From Rutidosis leptorrhynchoides (taxonomy: Eukaryota; Streptophyta; Magnoliopsida; Asterales; Asteraceae), in NCBI RefSeq assembly GCF_046630445.1, contig NC_092341.1:1433501-1497500 (forward strand): a stretch of DNA of 64,000 nucleotides. Direction: 5' to 3'. Below are positions 11,001 to 21,587 of this stretch, in pieces. The position numbers and the translations under genes were made by a program. Position 1 is the first letter of the stretch; every line of letters starts with the position of its first letter. The notes beneath the pieces were generated by a model that ran no database searches, was not told the DNA's origin, and saw only the letters and a program-made list of their open reading frames with translations.

Positions 11001-13666
11001 GACTAAATCCTAATATGCAAGATGTAGTTAAGAAAGAGATTATTAAACTGCTAGATGCAGGTTTGATATATCCAATTTCTGATAGTCCATGGGTAAGCCC
11101 AGTTCAATGCGTACCTAAGAAGGGTGGCATGACTGTCATTACAAATGAGAAAAATGAGCTTATTCCTACTAGGACTGTAACAGGATGGCGTGTATGTATT
11201 GATTATAGAAAATTAAATGACGCCACCAGAAAAGATCACTTTCCCTTACCTTTCATAGATCAAATGTTGGAAAGATTAGCCGGAAATAGTTACTATTGTT
11301 TTCTAGATGGATTTTCCGGATATTTTCAAATTCCAATAGCACCCGAAGATCAAGAGAAAACCACATTCACGTGCCCTTATGGTACTTTTGCTTACAAACG
11401 CATGCCATTTGGACTTTGTAACGCCCCTGCAACCTTTCAAAGGTGTATGATGGCGATTTTTCACGACATGATAGAAGAATGCATGGAAGTATTCATGGAT
11501 GACTTTTCAGTCTTCGGTGATACATTTAAATCATGTCTAGTTAATCTGGAACGAATGCTAATTAGATGCGAACAATCAAATCTAGTACTTAATTGGGAGA
11601 AATGCCATTTCATGGTTAAAGAAGGCATCGTTCTTGGACATAAAATTTCAAAAGAAGGAATTGAAGTGGATAGAGCTAAAGTAGATGTAATTGCTAAACT
11701 TCCACATCCCACCAATGTTAGAGGAGTTAGGAGTTTTCTAGGGCATGCCGGTTTTTACCGACGTTTTATAAAAGATTTTTCTAAAATTGCCACTCCTATG
11801 AATAAACTCCTAGAAAAGGATGCTCCATTCACCTTTTCAGATGAGTGTATCAAATCTTTTAATATTCTTAAAGAGAAACTCACTAATGCACCGATCATGA
11901 TAACACCAAATTGGAATCTACCATTTGAACTAATGTGCGATGCAAGTGATTTTGCAATGGGAGCCGTTTTAGGACAAAGGATTGAAAAACGATTTCAACC
12001 TATATATTATGCTAGTAAGACGTTACAAGGAGCACAAACAAACTATACAACTACTGAAAAAGAACTCCTTGCTATTGTCTTTGCTTTTGACAAATTTCGA
12101 TCATATCTCGTTCTAGCAAAAACGGTGGTCTATACCGACCATTCTGCTCTTAGATACCTATTTTCAAAACAAGATGCTAAACCAAGATTAATCCGTTGGA
12201 TCTTACTCTTACAAGAGTTTGATATTGAAATCCGAGATAAAAGAGGAGCAGAAAATCTCGCCGCTGATCATCTTTCTCGTCTTGAAAATCCCGAATTAGA
12301 AGTTCTAAATGAATCAGCCATACAAGACAACTTTCCTGATGAATATCTATTGAAGATAGATTATAAAGAAATCCCATGGTTTACAGACTATGCAAACTAC
12401 TTAGTTTGTGGATTCCTTGAAAAAGGATTATCGTACCAAAGACGAAAGAAATTCTTCAGTGATATAAAACACTATTTTTGGGAAGATCCACATCTGTTTA
12501 AAAGTTGTCCCGATGGAATAATACGCCGATGTGTATTTGGAGATGAAGCTAGTAAAATTTTAAACCATTGTCACACAGGACCAACAGGAGGGCATTATGG
12601 GCCTCAACTAACAGCAAGAAAAGTTTATGAAGCTGGATTCTATTGGCCTACAATTTACAAAGACGCACACCTTCTTTGCAAATCCTGTGATGCATGTCAA
12701 AGGGCCGGAAAAATAAGTCAACGTGATGAAATGCCACAAAATGTCATCCAAGTATGTGAAGTATTTGACATTTGGGGTATTGACTTTATGGGTCCATTTC
12801 CAAAATCTAATAATAATCTATATATACTCGTAGCCATTGATTATGTATCTAAATGGGCGGAAGCACAAGCTCTCCCAACTAACGATGCACGAGTTGTAGT
12901 CAACTTTTTAAAACGTCTTTTTGCAAGGTTTGGAACACCGAAAGCTTTAATAAGTGATCGGGGTACTCATTTCTGTAATAATCAACTTGAGAAAGTTCTT
13001 AAAAGATATGAAGTAACTCATAAAATCTCCACCGCATATCATCCACAAACAAGTGGACAAGTTGAAAATACCAACCGAGCTTTAAAACGTATTCTAGAGA
13101 AAACCGTAGGATCAAATCCAAAGGAATGGTCCATTAAATTGGAGGATGCACTCTGGGCTTTTAGAACAGCCTACAAAACTCCAATTGGAACCACACCTTT
13201 TAGACTTGTTTATGGAAAAGCATGTCATCTTCCAGTAGAAATTGAACACAAAGCATTTTGGGCTTTGAAAACATGTAATCTTGATTTACATGAAGCTGGA
13301 CGTCTACGATTAAGTCAACTAAACGAATTAGAAGAATTAAGACATAAAGCATACGAAAATTCGTTAATCTATAAGGAAAGAACGAAGAAATGGCATGATA
13401 AAAGAATCAGAAGTTCAAAAGAATTTAAAGAAGGAGACAGAGTTCTTCTTTTCAATTCACGATTCAAGCTATTTCCTGGAAAATTGAAATCAAGATGGTC
13501 TGGACCATTCATAGTCAAAAGAGTTTTCCCATACGGAACGATAGAATTAATAAATTCATATGGGATTGAATTTAAAGTTAATGGTCACAGAGTTAAACAT
13601 TACATACATGGTCCGATGGAAGTCGACAACGAAGTTAATCACAATTTCGACACCACAGCTAACTAA
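8063..13666 (+). CDS. Athila gag-pol polyprotein (intact)
   Basis: This 1867-aa polyprotein encodes the particle protein and the enzymes for copying and inserting the element. Approximate residues: gag core 150-290 ([24 protein letters not shown]); zinc knuckle near 370 ([13 protein letters not shown]); Asn/Gln-rich linker 385-480; aspartic protease near 703 ([12 protein letters not shown], then GRPFL); reverse transcriptase about 990-1180 with FMDD near 1144; RNase H about 1285-1415 ([28 protein letters not shown]); integrase zinc finger near 1500 (H-H-CKSCDAC); DDE core with D about 1572 (GIDFMG), D about 1630 (SDRGTH) and E about 1666 (GQVENTN); GPF motif near 1813. There is no stop or frameshift and all catalytic residues are visible. 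The start matches the conserved MHRA start of A0. There is no chromodomain, as expected for Athila. Confidence 0.95.
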   Translation: MHRARRSSPFVRSPHVTRSRHLANITAVDFSLESSSSRPSTSVQISDNPFFEPNLTIENPENIQERFVDPEPLNFPPEPPIIQTEIVEERTIKSESSSDTDSTNSIMENLEPLSMEDRMRAKRTGQGHAITHPDINAPDYEIKGQILHMVTNQCQFSGAPKEDPNEHLRTFNRICTLFKIREVEDEQIYLMLFPWTLKGEAKDWLESLPEGAIDTWDVLVDKFLKQFFPASKAVRLQAEIVTFTQKPNETLYEAWTRYGKLLRGCPQHGLDTCQIVQIFYQGCDITTRKDIDIAAGGSIMKKTETDAYKIIDNTVSHSHEWHQEKDIIRSSKAARADSSHDLDSISAKIDVVERRMEKMTKDIHSIRISCEQCGGPHLTKDCLSIELTMEQRENISYINQRPGNNYQNNYQPPRPIYNQNQNYNRNIPYNNQQGPSNQQVSNNTYNQQRPNFQNKPPQQTDDKKPNLEDMMTKLVETQTQFFTSQKQTNEQNAQAFRNQQASIQNLEQEVSNLARLIGERKPGSLPSDTNANPRNETAKAITTRSGTTLKPPEIPVTSDETIPTPQEPQPDQDKEKEPVVEKVNENNTVKDKPYVKPYQPPLPYPSKMKKEKLEAEQSKFLDMFKQINVNLPFIDVISGMPRYAKFLKDLISNRKKMEELSAVTMNANCSAVLLNKIPEKLSDPGSFTIPCFLGSLSSIEALADLGASINLMPYSLYAKLDLGELKPTRISIQLADRSIKYPRGIMENMLVKVGTLVFPVDFVVLDMEEDSQVPLILGRPFLNTAKAMIDVFGKKLTLSIEDESVTFSVDRAMQQPQSADDTCYYIQTIDAHAELLEEFPELQGTGECSLGEGNEPIDEAEMLATLIANGYEPTTEEIQMLKEEDRYRYKSSIEEPPKLELKPLPNHLEYAYLHGESELPVIISSSLTENEKSQLISVLKAHKPSIAWKIHDIKGISPSYCTHKILMEEGHKTYVQRQRRLNPNMQDVVKKEIIKLLDAGLIYPISDSPWVSPVQCVPKKGGMTVITNEKNELIPTRTVTGWRVCIDYRKLNDATRKDHFPLPFIDQMLERLAGNSYYCFLDGFSGYFQIPIAPEDQEKTTFTCPYGTFAYKRMPFGLCNAPATFQRCMMAIFHDMIEECMEVFMDDFSVFGDTFKSCLVNLERMLIRCEQSNLVLNWEKCHFMVKEGIVLGHKISKEGIEVDRAKVDVIAKLPHPTNVRGVRSFLGHAGFYRRFIKDFSKIATPMNKLLEKDAPFTFSDECIKSFNILKEKLTNAPIMITPNWNLPFELMCDASDFAMGAVLGQRIEKRFQPIYYASKTLQGAQTNYTTTEKELLAIVFAFDKFRSYLVLAKTVVYTDHSALRYLFSKQDAKPRLIRWILLLQEFDIEIRDKRGAENLAADHLSRLENPELEVLNESAIQDNFPDEYLLKIDYKEIPWFTDYANYLVCGFLEKGLSYQRRKKFFSDIKHYFWEDPHLFKSCPDGIIRRCVFGDEASKILNHCHTGPTGGHYGPQLTARKVYEAGFYWPTIYKDAHLLCKSCDACQRAGKISQRDEMPQNVIQVCEVFDIWGIDFMGPFPKSNNNLYILVAIDYVSKWAEAQALPTNDARVVVNFLKRLFARFGTPKALISDRGTHFCNNQLEKVLKRYEVTHKISTAYHPQTSGQVENTNRALKRILEKTVGSNPKEWSIKLEDALWAFRTAYKTPIGTTPFRLVYGKACHLPVEIEHKAFWALKTCNLDLHEAGRLRLSQLNELEELRHKAYENSLIYKERTKKWHDKRIRSSKEFKEGDRVLLFNSRFKLFPGKLKSRWSGPFIVKRVFPYGTIELINSYGIEFKVNGHRVKHYIHGPMEVDNEVNHNFDTTAN

Positions 13667-13678
13667 GTGTGGGGAGAA
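13665..13678 (+). other. Internal polypurine-tract-like motif at the end of pol
   Basis: AAGTGTGGGGAGAA overlaps the pol stop codon. The real 3' tract before the LTR is AAGTGTGGGAATATT (19539-19553). Further copies lie at 17914-17928 and 18263-18275. A0 keeps one at the same place (26745-26758). Such copies could prime extra plus-strand synthesis; this is inference. Confidence 0.55.
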
Positions 13679-13838
13679 CCAAGTCTTTAAAGGATAATAT
13701 GTATTTCTGTTAGAGTTAGATTGTCTGTTTTCGTGTAGTTCTCGAAAATGGAACCCGAATGGTCTTTCCCTAGCAGACCCTAAAGAACTAGTCTTCTCCC
13801 CTCATTCTGAATTTTTATTTTTTTTAGGTTTTTACAAA

Positions 13839-14255
13839 ATGAAGACTGCCTGTGAGCTAAACCATGGTCTAATGCTACACGCTTTGATCACTAAATGTAA
13901 TAATGACATACTACCGAGTGAAATAGTATCAGTAATCAGAGAAAGAATGGACGGAGTTAGAAAAGAATCCAGATGCGAAGATAATAAGTTACAATTTGGT
14001 AAAGGAAAATCAAAATCCGCAGCGAAAAGAAGAGCACGACACCTAGAAAGATGTCACAAATGCGGAAAATGGTCACATGGAGGTAAATGTTCAAATAATC
14101 AAACCTATTCAAATACCGAATTTGTTACTTTATGCAGAGACGGACCGTTCATATGTTTAGAAGAAAAGATACTGAATGCTCGAGGTTACGCCTATGTAGC
14201 CATGGAAAACCAATTAAACCGACTATCTTATGAATGGGATAGATCATATAACTAA
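13839..14255 (+). CDS. Small basic zinc-knuckle ORF downstream of pol
   Basis: This is a 138-aa ORF that I do not recognise as a named family. It has a lysine/arginine-rich stretch (KGKSKSAAKRRARHLER, about residues 52-68), possibly a nuclear-localisation or RNA-binding segment, followed directly by CHKCGKWSHGGKC (C-x2-C-x4-H-x3-C), a zinc-knuckle-like motif. The tail is acidic/aromatic. A0 keeps the first 70 or so codons at 26918-27154 (NHGLMLH, DGVRKE, FGKGKSKSA), so the ORF is a regular part of the family. It lies 172 bp after gag-pol in the same orientation. A nucleic-acid-binding accessory role is inference. Confidence 0.6.
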   Translation: MKTACELNHGLMLHALITKCNNDILPSEIVSVIRERMDGVRKESRCEDNKLQFGKGKSKSAAKRRARHLERCHKCGKWSHGGKCSNNQTYSNTEFVTLCRDGPFICLEEKILNARGYAYVAMENQLNRLSYEWDRSYN

Positions 14256-15206
14256 GAAATCTATTTCACAGGTATGTCTGTACAGTTTTTATTTTTATTT
14301 TTATTTTTAACCTTTTGATAATAAACGCTAATTTGTTCGCTAAAAAGTATTAAATTGGTATTGAATAAAATTAGGTTTGGCGACCGAAATTATTGATATC
14401 ATTCAAAAATTTATTACATCACTGCGAAATTTAACGTTTATTCTTAAGGTATAAATATCTTTAAACAATCAACCCAAAATATTTCAAAAATTCGTCATGA
14501 GTTAAATTAGGTCTTGGAACCGAAATTACTTTACCGAAAAGAGGGGCGCATATTTTTGATAATATTTGATTGATTAAAGTGGGATAAAAAGAAAAAAAAA
14601 AGGATTTTTAATTTTATTTTTACCATGTTTTTAAAATTAATATTTAAATCTTAAATTAATATTGTAAACTTTATAAAAACAATATATTTAAAATTGTAAA
14701 TATTTGAAAAATTAATATAAGTTTAGTATGAATTTATAAATTTTTAAATTAAGTTTGGTGTGAATTTTTAATTTTTAAAATATTAATTTTTAATTTTATG
14801 CATTTCAAATTTTAAGTTTGGTGTGAATTTTTAATAATAATTTTGAATTTTATATTTAAGTTGTGTGAATTTAAAAACAAAAATTTACTTTATCTCATTA
14901 AGTTAAGAATATGATTTTTAAAATTCGTCGTAAGTTGAAGACTAGGTCTTTGAACCGAAATTGCTTTACCCGAGGGAGGGACGAGAACTTTTATTATCAT
15001 TATTTTTAATCTTATTGAATTAGAGTATGCCAAAAACATTGAAAAAACCCAAAAATCTTAGCTTTTAAAACAATCGCTACAAAAAGACAAATTTTAAAAT
15101 TTTGTCGAAGGACGGACTAGGACATCGATCCGAAACGACCTCGTCCTAAATAATAAAGGAAACAAAATTTTAAAATTAATTTCTTAATTGTTTTCAAAAG
15201 TTAATG

Positions 15207-15237
<31 letters not shown>
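14256..15237 (+). repeat. A1 non-coding region with diverged internal repeats
   Basis: I see no gene here. A repeated block reads roughly TTAGGTCTTGGAACCGAAAT followed by a purine-rich GAGGG stretch, preceded by AAATTCGTC. Copies are at 14371-14394, 14487-14550, 14919-14985 and (weaker) 15092-15150, with another at 18144-18183. AAGTTTGGTGTGAATTTTTA repeats around 14750 and 14815. The region ends in an A tract (about 15212-15238). Confidence 0.6.
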
Positions 15238-15238
<1 letters not shown>

Positions 15239-15284
15239 CTCCGCGAGTCGCGGAGTTTGAAGTGCATTTCGCCGCGACTCGCGG
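15238..15284 (+). promoter_or_regulatory. Third A1 palindrome pair, upstream of the env-like gene
   Basis: ACTCCGCGAGTCGCGGAGT (15238-15256) is a perfect 19-bp palindrome. CCGCGACTCGCGG (15272-15284) follows with centres 31 bp apart. An A-rich AATAAAAAG lies about 31 bp further on, at the TATA position of the LTR promoters. The pair sits about 165 bp before the possible first env-like exon. An internal promoter is a hypothesis. Confidence 0.5.
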
Positions 15285-15448
15285 AGGGGCCGAATTACAG
15301 AAAAAAAATAAAAAGAGCTGAACGACCTGTTTCAGTCCCCAACCCAAAACTCAAAAAACTGCTGCGAAAATAGCTCCGAAAATACACCCAAAAACACCAC
15401 AAAAATCTCAATTTTTAACCGTTAATCACCAAATTTTTTGCTAAAATC

Positions 15449-17472
15449 ATGTTGAGAAGGATGCTATCTAAGAATTACTCAAGAAAAACGGTAAATTTCT
15501 ACACCTAAACACCATTTAATCCGAAATTTGGTGTTCTTAAGCAAATTTTTCCCCAATTTGATTTTGATGCTTTTTAGTGTAATTAAGCTTAAATTGTTTA
15601 TGTATTATGCTTGTATAACCTAGATTGATGCTGTTTAACATGATTAGAAGCCTTAAACTTCAAATTTTGAGTAATCTAGGGTTTGTGTTCTTGAGCAATT
15701 TGGGGCTTTTTGATATAAACAGGTTATGGCCGATTTTTGTCATGAATTGTTGCTAAATTGAGTAGTGTAACATGTCTAGGTAGTTAAATGATCCAAACTT
15801 TGAGCTTAAACATGATTTTGAGAATTAAAGTGGACTTTTTCAAGTCTAAAATTCATGAACTTGATTTTTGAAAGATAATGCCATTTGAGACTTGTTTAAT
15901 TGCTAGTAATGATTATTTTGACATGTTATTTGAGTTGAATGCTTATGAACTTGGCGAACATTTTCGTATATGCTTATTTGAAAAAGTGTAGATTTGATGA
16001 AAATATGAAAACGAGCTTAAGTTTGATATAAATTGATAATGTCATTGTAATTATTTTGATTGATGATTTTGCTGACACTAATGCATATTTGGATGCACAA
16101 AAATTGTGTTTGATGTGTTTTGCAGAATGAAAGGGGTGAATCTTCATCCCAAGCCCGCAATGCTCCTGCTGAGAATTTGAAACAACAGGAGGTGGATAAC
16201 TACTACAAGCAGGATATACCTCATCCAGTCATGACCTTTTCTGATATGCACTTGGAAGAGTTGCACCCGAACCTGAGATTTGACAGACTTTGGATAGATT
16301 ATCCAAAATATCAACGGGGTTTGCATACTCTTCATTCCAAGGTTGTTGAGGTACCGAGGGTCATAGAATGGGGACCCTTAGAAGCTGTAGAATTGGCCGG
16401 GCCAATTAGGGAATTACTTGTACAGAGGTATGGTAATTCTTCTTTTAATGACTGGGTACATTTATTCACCATACGTAGACCTGTATATAAAGTATGGTGT
16501 GAAGAATTGTTATGTAGTATAGAGTTGAATGATCGGGTAGCTAGTTTAACCGATCGTTCTTTTATTAGATTTTTGTTAGGCGGTTCGATGCGCCACATGT
16601 CTTTACTGGACATGGCTCAGGCTTTACGTATATATACGCCTGAGGAGTTAGCGTCTGCCGATTGTAGAGGATTGATACTAAACGGTAGAAAGATAGATGA
16701 GAATTTTGATACACACGGTGTGTGGAGTCAAATGACAAGCCATCACCGTTTCAAAGGGGGAAATTACTCTTATTTGGATATAGATAGAGCCGAATTAAGA
16801 GTGATACATAGGTTTTTAGCTAATTCGATTACACAAAGGGGTAAGAACAAAGAAAAAGTAAATGAACAGGATTTGTTTTACCATATGTGTATTCGAGACC
16901 CACAAAGCGCTGTAAGTATACCATATTGTGTGGGTTATTATTTATCAGCTATGGTTCGGGGGATGCGACCACATAGCATAATAGGAGGTGGTATTTTTAT
17001 TACTTTGATTGGTGAATATCTCGGTGTGGATATAAGTCGGGGGGGATTATTAGTAGAAGAACCGGAACCCCGCGATACTATAGGTTTAAATGTATACCAT
17101 GGTGCGAAAGTTTTGAAGAGGCGAAATAACGCCGCAGTACGATACCATGGTAGACATCCACAGGTGGAGAGAAACCAGCAGCAAGGTAATGTAGGAGGGG
17201 GGAATGAGATGCAAGAAATGCATAGGTTTATAGCTTCTCAGGAATACGAAAATGCTAGACAGAGAGCATTTGAAGATTGGCAAGTTCATCAGAACCAAAT
17301 CATAGCTCATTGCCAACATATAGGTAGAAACTATATTCCTACACCGAAACCCATCTTCCCTCCTTGGTCTATAGAGATGCAGCCACCGTATCCTACGTAT
17401 GACCCTGCCGAAGCATTCTATAGCACTTATGGTTATGCCTGGAACCCCTATTGGTACCAATATCATCCTTAG
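15449..17472 (+). CDS. Athila env-like (ATHILA ORF-1-type) gene, probably spliced
   Basis: The long open frame runs to the stop at 17470-17472. It has no ATG near its beginning: the first in-frame ATG is at 16231, and the frame opens right after TTTTGCAG ending at 16125, a good plant 3' splice site. Upstream, an ATG at 15449 opens 14 codons up to 15490, followed by donor GTAAAT. Removing 15491-16125 joins the two in phase 0. Athila-type elements are known to carry an env-like or ATHILA ORF-1 gene between pol and the 3' LTR. The conserved-looking block is LGGSMRHMSLLDMAQALRIY (about 150-170 residues in), and a moderately hydrophobic stretch lies near residues 268-305 (CVGYYLSAMV, GGGIFITLIG). 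No clear signal peptide or strong membrane anchor is visible, so a true envelope role is unproven. The C-terminus is Pro/Tyr-rich. Confidence 0.65.
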
Positions 17473-19538
17473 TTTACTTATTATTTTTTTTTATTTTGTA
17501 ATCTGTAATTATTGATACGTTTAATACTTTTGTTAATATTGTAATCATTTTTATAATTATCTAACTTTTATTCTTAGATTTTAATAATTTTTGAATGTGG
17601 GGTAATATACCAAACTTCAAAAATATGTATATATGTTTGCAGTTTATCTTATGTACACAACAGGGTAAAACAACGCATTTTCAAAGACTGGCATTAAGTT
17701 CAGCAAAAGCAACTAATTTTGACGACAAGATGCAAAATATATGTGAAATAACAACAAGACGGAATGAACAAATGATGTGCACCATTTATCATTCAGCAAA
17801 CAAACGCCAATATATTTGGAAACTTTGGTAAAATTTAATCATTTTCACACAAATCACCCTCAATAATTTAAATTATTACTAATTTCTTGCAAATGAGGGC
17901 ATTGCAAGATCTTAAGTGTGGGAAGGGGTTAAATTCTTTCGGATTTTAAAATTTTTTACTTTATACACTTGGTTACCATTAAAAATACTAGTAAAGCAGT
18001 AGTTGTATTAGAATCTAGTGCTCTCTGATAAAAAAGAACAGCCCTAGTCTTATATACTGACTACCCAATTCTAGTAAAATTTTTCAAAATTTTCAATTAA
18101 ATGAATTCAAAATCATGTTTATACATATTTATGAACGATAAAACTAGGTTTTAACACCGAAATTATTGTTACCTCGGAAAGGACATAAATTAAGAAACAA
18201 ACTAAAATGTCAAAATTCATTTAAAATGGAATAGAGGACGATAAAAAGAAAAATAAAAAGCCAAGTGTGGGAAAATTTACCAAGTTATTTTAAACATATG
18301 TCACATATATCTGTAACAAATAACTGAAAATACTTTTGCTTTGGACTAAACTAAACTGTTTTACCCGATGAAAGAAAAGAAGAGATGGATCTACACGATG
18401 AATCAATTCCATCATTAAAAGGAAGTAAAGTCTTCCGAAAAAGACACGCGCTTCTTGATTTAGGTCATGAAGTTGTCGTCCAGACCAGCTGTAGGTTGAC
18501 GAAAAATCTAGAAAAGTCATCACTAAAATCGGTTGGAAATCCACGAACCTCAGCATTAAACAGGGTCGCCAAGTGGTCAGATTTATCCTAACCATGAGAA
18601 GGATTTATCTCGTACAATGGGGGGGCACCATGCAAATTAGCTTGATAAAACTAATGAATCAGATCCCCAGAAAGGATAATCTCCTTAAAGATTAAAAATC
18701 AGCTTTTAAGACTGATATTACTCAATCCTAGAGATTGACCTTAAAGATTGAGAATTCAAACCCATGGAATTCGATGATATCTAAACTCGAGTTTGAACGA
18801 GAAAATATTTTGATCAAAATTATAAACCGATTTGTTTTCTGAAAACCCTATTTTCAATGCGTTCATTACCATTGAACGTAAAATCCTAGGAATTCACCTG
18901 GAATTCATTAGGTCACCTGAACTAAATCGGGTGTCAACCGTAAGAACGGTGGTTGCATAGCATGGTCAAAGACAGGACCTTGTGCCAGACCGAAAAATTA
19001 TAAGGGTGAGCTTTACTATTGCTCCTACCAAGGATAGTAATTGCGTCCGACACGTTATAGACCATAATCAAAAGCATGTCACGGGACATTGCCTTAACAG
19101 TTGCTTGTTCAACGCTTTCCTTTACAACCGGACGGTAGTTTGCCGAAAGGTAATATACGGAACAAGTAAACTGGACGTGTTGCTTTCCTAATACAAGGTT
19201 AGCAAGTGGGTGACACAAAACCATAAGTTTTGAGCTAAAATTTTCAAATCTGAAACCCACCAAACCCACAAAAATATTTTGCAAACACCGGTAAAGGGTT
19301 ATTCCGGAAAACTTATCTAGGGTAAAAACTAGATTTAATTTTCAAAAGATCAAATGTTTTCATAAAGATCCAATTTCCTTAATGAATCTAATTTTTTATA
19401 GTCATGTGGGACTGTAAACCATATCGGTACTACCATTGTTTATACCGCCATATAGAAATCACTGATGTACAAAGTGTGAAGAATAAAGAAGTGATTCTAG
19501 TATTTCAAGACAATATTGCTTGAGGACAAGCAACGCTC
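17473..19538 (+). other. A1 non-coding 3' region
   Basis: About 2 kb without a convincing gene. It contains two polypurine-tract-like motifs (17914-17928 and 18263-18275) and one copy of the ACCGAAATTATT repeat (18144-18183). Short ORFs at 17595-17831 and on both strands near 18300-19280 have no recognisable motif. Long 3' non-coding regions are usual in Athila. Confidence 0.6.
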
Positions 19539-19553
19539 AAGTGTGGGAATATT
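19528..19553 (+). other. A1 3' polypurine tract
   Basis: GAGGACAAGCAACGCTCAAGTGTGGGAATATT-type text ends exactly at the LTR start TGATAATGC. This is the usual Athila 3' signature (GAGGACAAGCAA, AAGTGTGGG). Confidence 0.85.
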
Positions 19554-20158
19554 TGATAATGCTAAAAACGAACATATATTTCATAGCATTATTCCTCAAG
19601 AAAGACAAGCTTTTAGTTGCAATTGTTCTATTTACAAGTGATATTCGTTTAAATAATAAAAGGTGAAGACAAAAGACAGATTCGACGAATTGAAGACGCA
19701 AACGACCAAAAAGCTCAAAAGAACAAAAGACAATCAAAGAGGTTCCAATTATTGATAAGAAACGTCTCGAAATCACAAGAGTACAAGATTCAAAACGCAA
19801 AGTACAAAATATAAAATTGTACGCAAGGACGTTCGAAAATCCGGAACCGGGACCAGAGTCAACTCTCAACGCTCGACGCAACGGACTAAAAATTACAAGT
19901 TAACTATGTATATAAATATAATATAATATATAATTAATTATATTAATTATATATATATATTATATTTATAAATAAAAAACCGTCGGCAGAGAAAGACTCC
20001 AAGGACTGAGCTGTAAATTCATTCTCCGCGACTCGCGGAGATTGAAGAGGATTTCACCGCAAGTCGCGGAGCCCCAAAAATCAACTTTTCCTATAAAAGC
20101 AACCGAATTCTGATCGCAATTAATAATCTATTTCTCTCTTCTCTCATATATACGTAAA

Positions 20159-20221
<63 letters not shown>

Positions 20222-21582
20222 ATTTTAATTTTAATTTTAATTCTAATAATAAGGGTATGTTAGCGAATGTTGTAAGGGTGTAAGTCGAAATTCTGTCCGT
20301 GTAACGCTACGCTATTTTTAATCATTGTAAGTTATGTTCAACCTTTTTACATTAATGTCTCGTAGCTAAGTTATTATTATGCTTATTTAAAACGAAGTAA
20401 TCATGATGTTGGGCTAATTACTAAAATTGGGTAATTGGGCTTTGTACCATAATTGGGGTTTGGACAAAAGAACGACACTTGTGGAAATTAGACTATGGGC
20501 TATTAATGGGCTTTATATTTGTTTAACTAAATGAAAGTTTGTTAATGTTAATATAAAGATTTACAATTGGGCGTCCCTATAAATTACCATATACACTCAA
20601 TCGGACACGATGGGCGGGGTATTTATATGTACGAATAATCGTTCATTTAACCGGACACGGGAATGAATTAATAGCCACTAGAATAATTAAAACAGGGGTG
20701 AAATTATATTCAAGGGTAATTGGTGTAATTGTTAACAAAGTAGTAAAACCTTGGTTTACACGCAGTCGATAACCTGGTGTATTCATTAAACAAAGTATTA
20801 AAACCTTGTTACAATTCGAATCCCCAATTAGTTGGAATATTTAACTTCGGGTATAATTAAAATTTGACGAGGACACTCGAACTTTATATTTATGACTGAT
20901 GGACTGTTATGGACAAAAACCAGACGGACATATTAAATAATCCAGGACAAAGGACAATTAACCCATGGGCATAAAACTAAAATCAACACGTCAAACATCA
21001 TGATTACGGAAGTTTAAATAAGCATAATTCTTTTATTTCATATTTAATTTCCTTTATTTTATATTTAATTGCACTTCTAATTATCGCACTTTTATTTATT
21101 GTTATTTAATCGCACTTTTAATTATCGTACTTTTTAATTATCGCAAGTTTATTTTATCGCACTTTTATTATTCGCAATTTCATTATCGTTATTTACTTTA
21201 CGCTTTAAATTAAGTCTTTTATTTATTTAATATTTTACATTAGGTTTTAACTGCGACTAAAGTTTTAAAATCGACAAACCGGTCATTAAACGGTAAAAAC
21301 CCCCCTTTATAATAATAATATTACTTATATATATATTTGTATTTTTATAAAAGTAAACTAATATAGCGTTGAGCTTTGTTTAAAGATTTCCCTGTGGAAC
21401 GAACCGGACTTACTAAAAACTACACTACTGTACGATTAGGTACACTGCCTATAAGTGTTGTAGCAAGGTTTAAGTATATCCATTCTATAAATAAATAAAT
21501 ATCTTGTGTAAAATTGTATCGTATTTAATAGTTTTTCCTGCAAAAATTTAATAGTATTTTATACCCCTCTGCTTTAACATTA
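19554..21582 (+). repeat. A1 3' LTR
   Basis: 2029 bp, collinear with 4643-6696. Substitutions seen by eye number about 7, including the terminal C-to-T that changes ACATCA to ACATTA. The promoter module is at 20023-20099. Confidence 0.93.
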
Positions 21583-21587
21583 AAAAT
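21583..21587. repeat. Target-site duplication of A1, right (AAAAT)
   Basis: Matches 4638-4642. The A0 gag frame resumes immediately after. Confidence 0.9.

Larger units (their letters stand above)
4643..21582 (+). mobile_element. Complete Athila-type Ty3/gypsy retrotransposon A1 (16.9 kb)
   Basis: Order: 5' LTR, tRNA-Asp primer site, long leader, gag-pol, small zinc-knuckle ORF, env-like ORF, long non-coding 3' region, polypurine tract, 3' LTR. It is flanked by AAAAT and inserted in the gag gene of the related element A0. The LTRs differ by about 7 substitutions plus microsatellite length, about 0.4% by eye, so insertion is recent (of the order of 0.1-0.2 million years at common plant rates; inference). 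gag-pol has no stop, so A1 is a candidate autonomous copy. Clade assignment rests on the Asp primer site, the FMDD-type RT, the TTEKELLA RNase H motif and the env-like gene. Confidence 0.93.

Noticed and set aside
16120..16125. Start of the env-like ORF at 16120
   Set aside because: That codon is TTG, and TGTTTTGCAG overlaps it as a splice acceptor, so I placed the start in an upstream exon.
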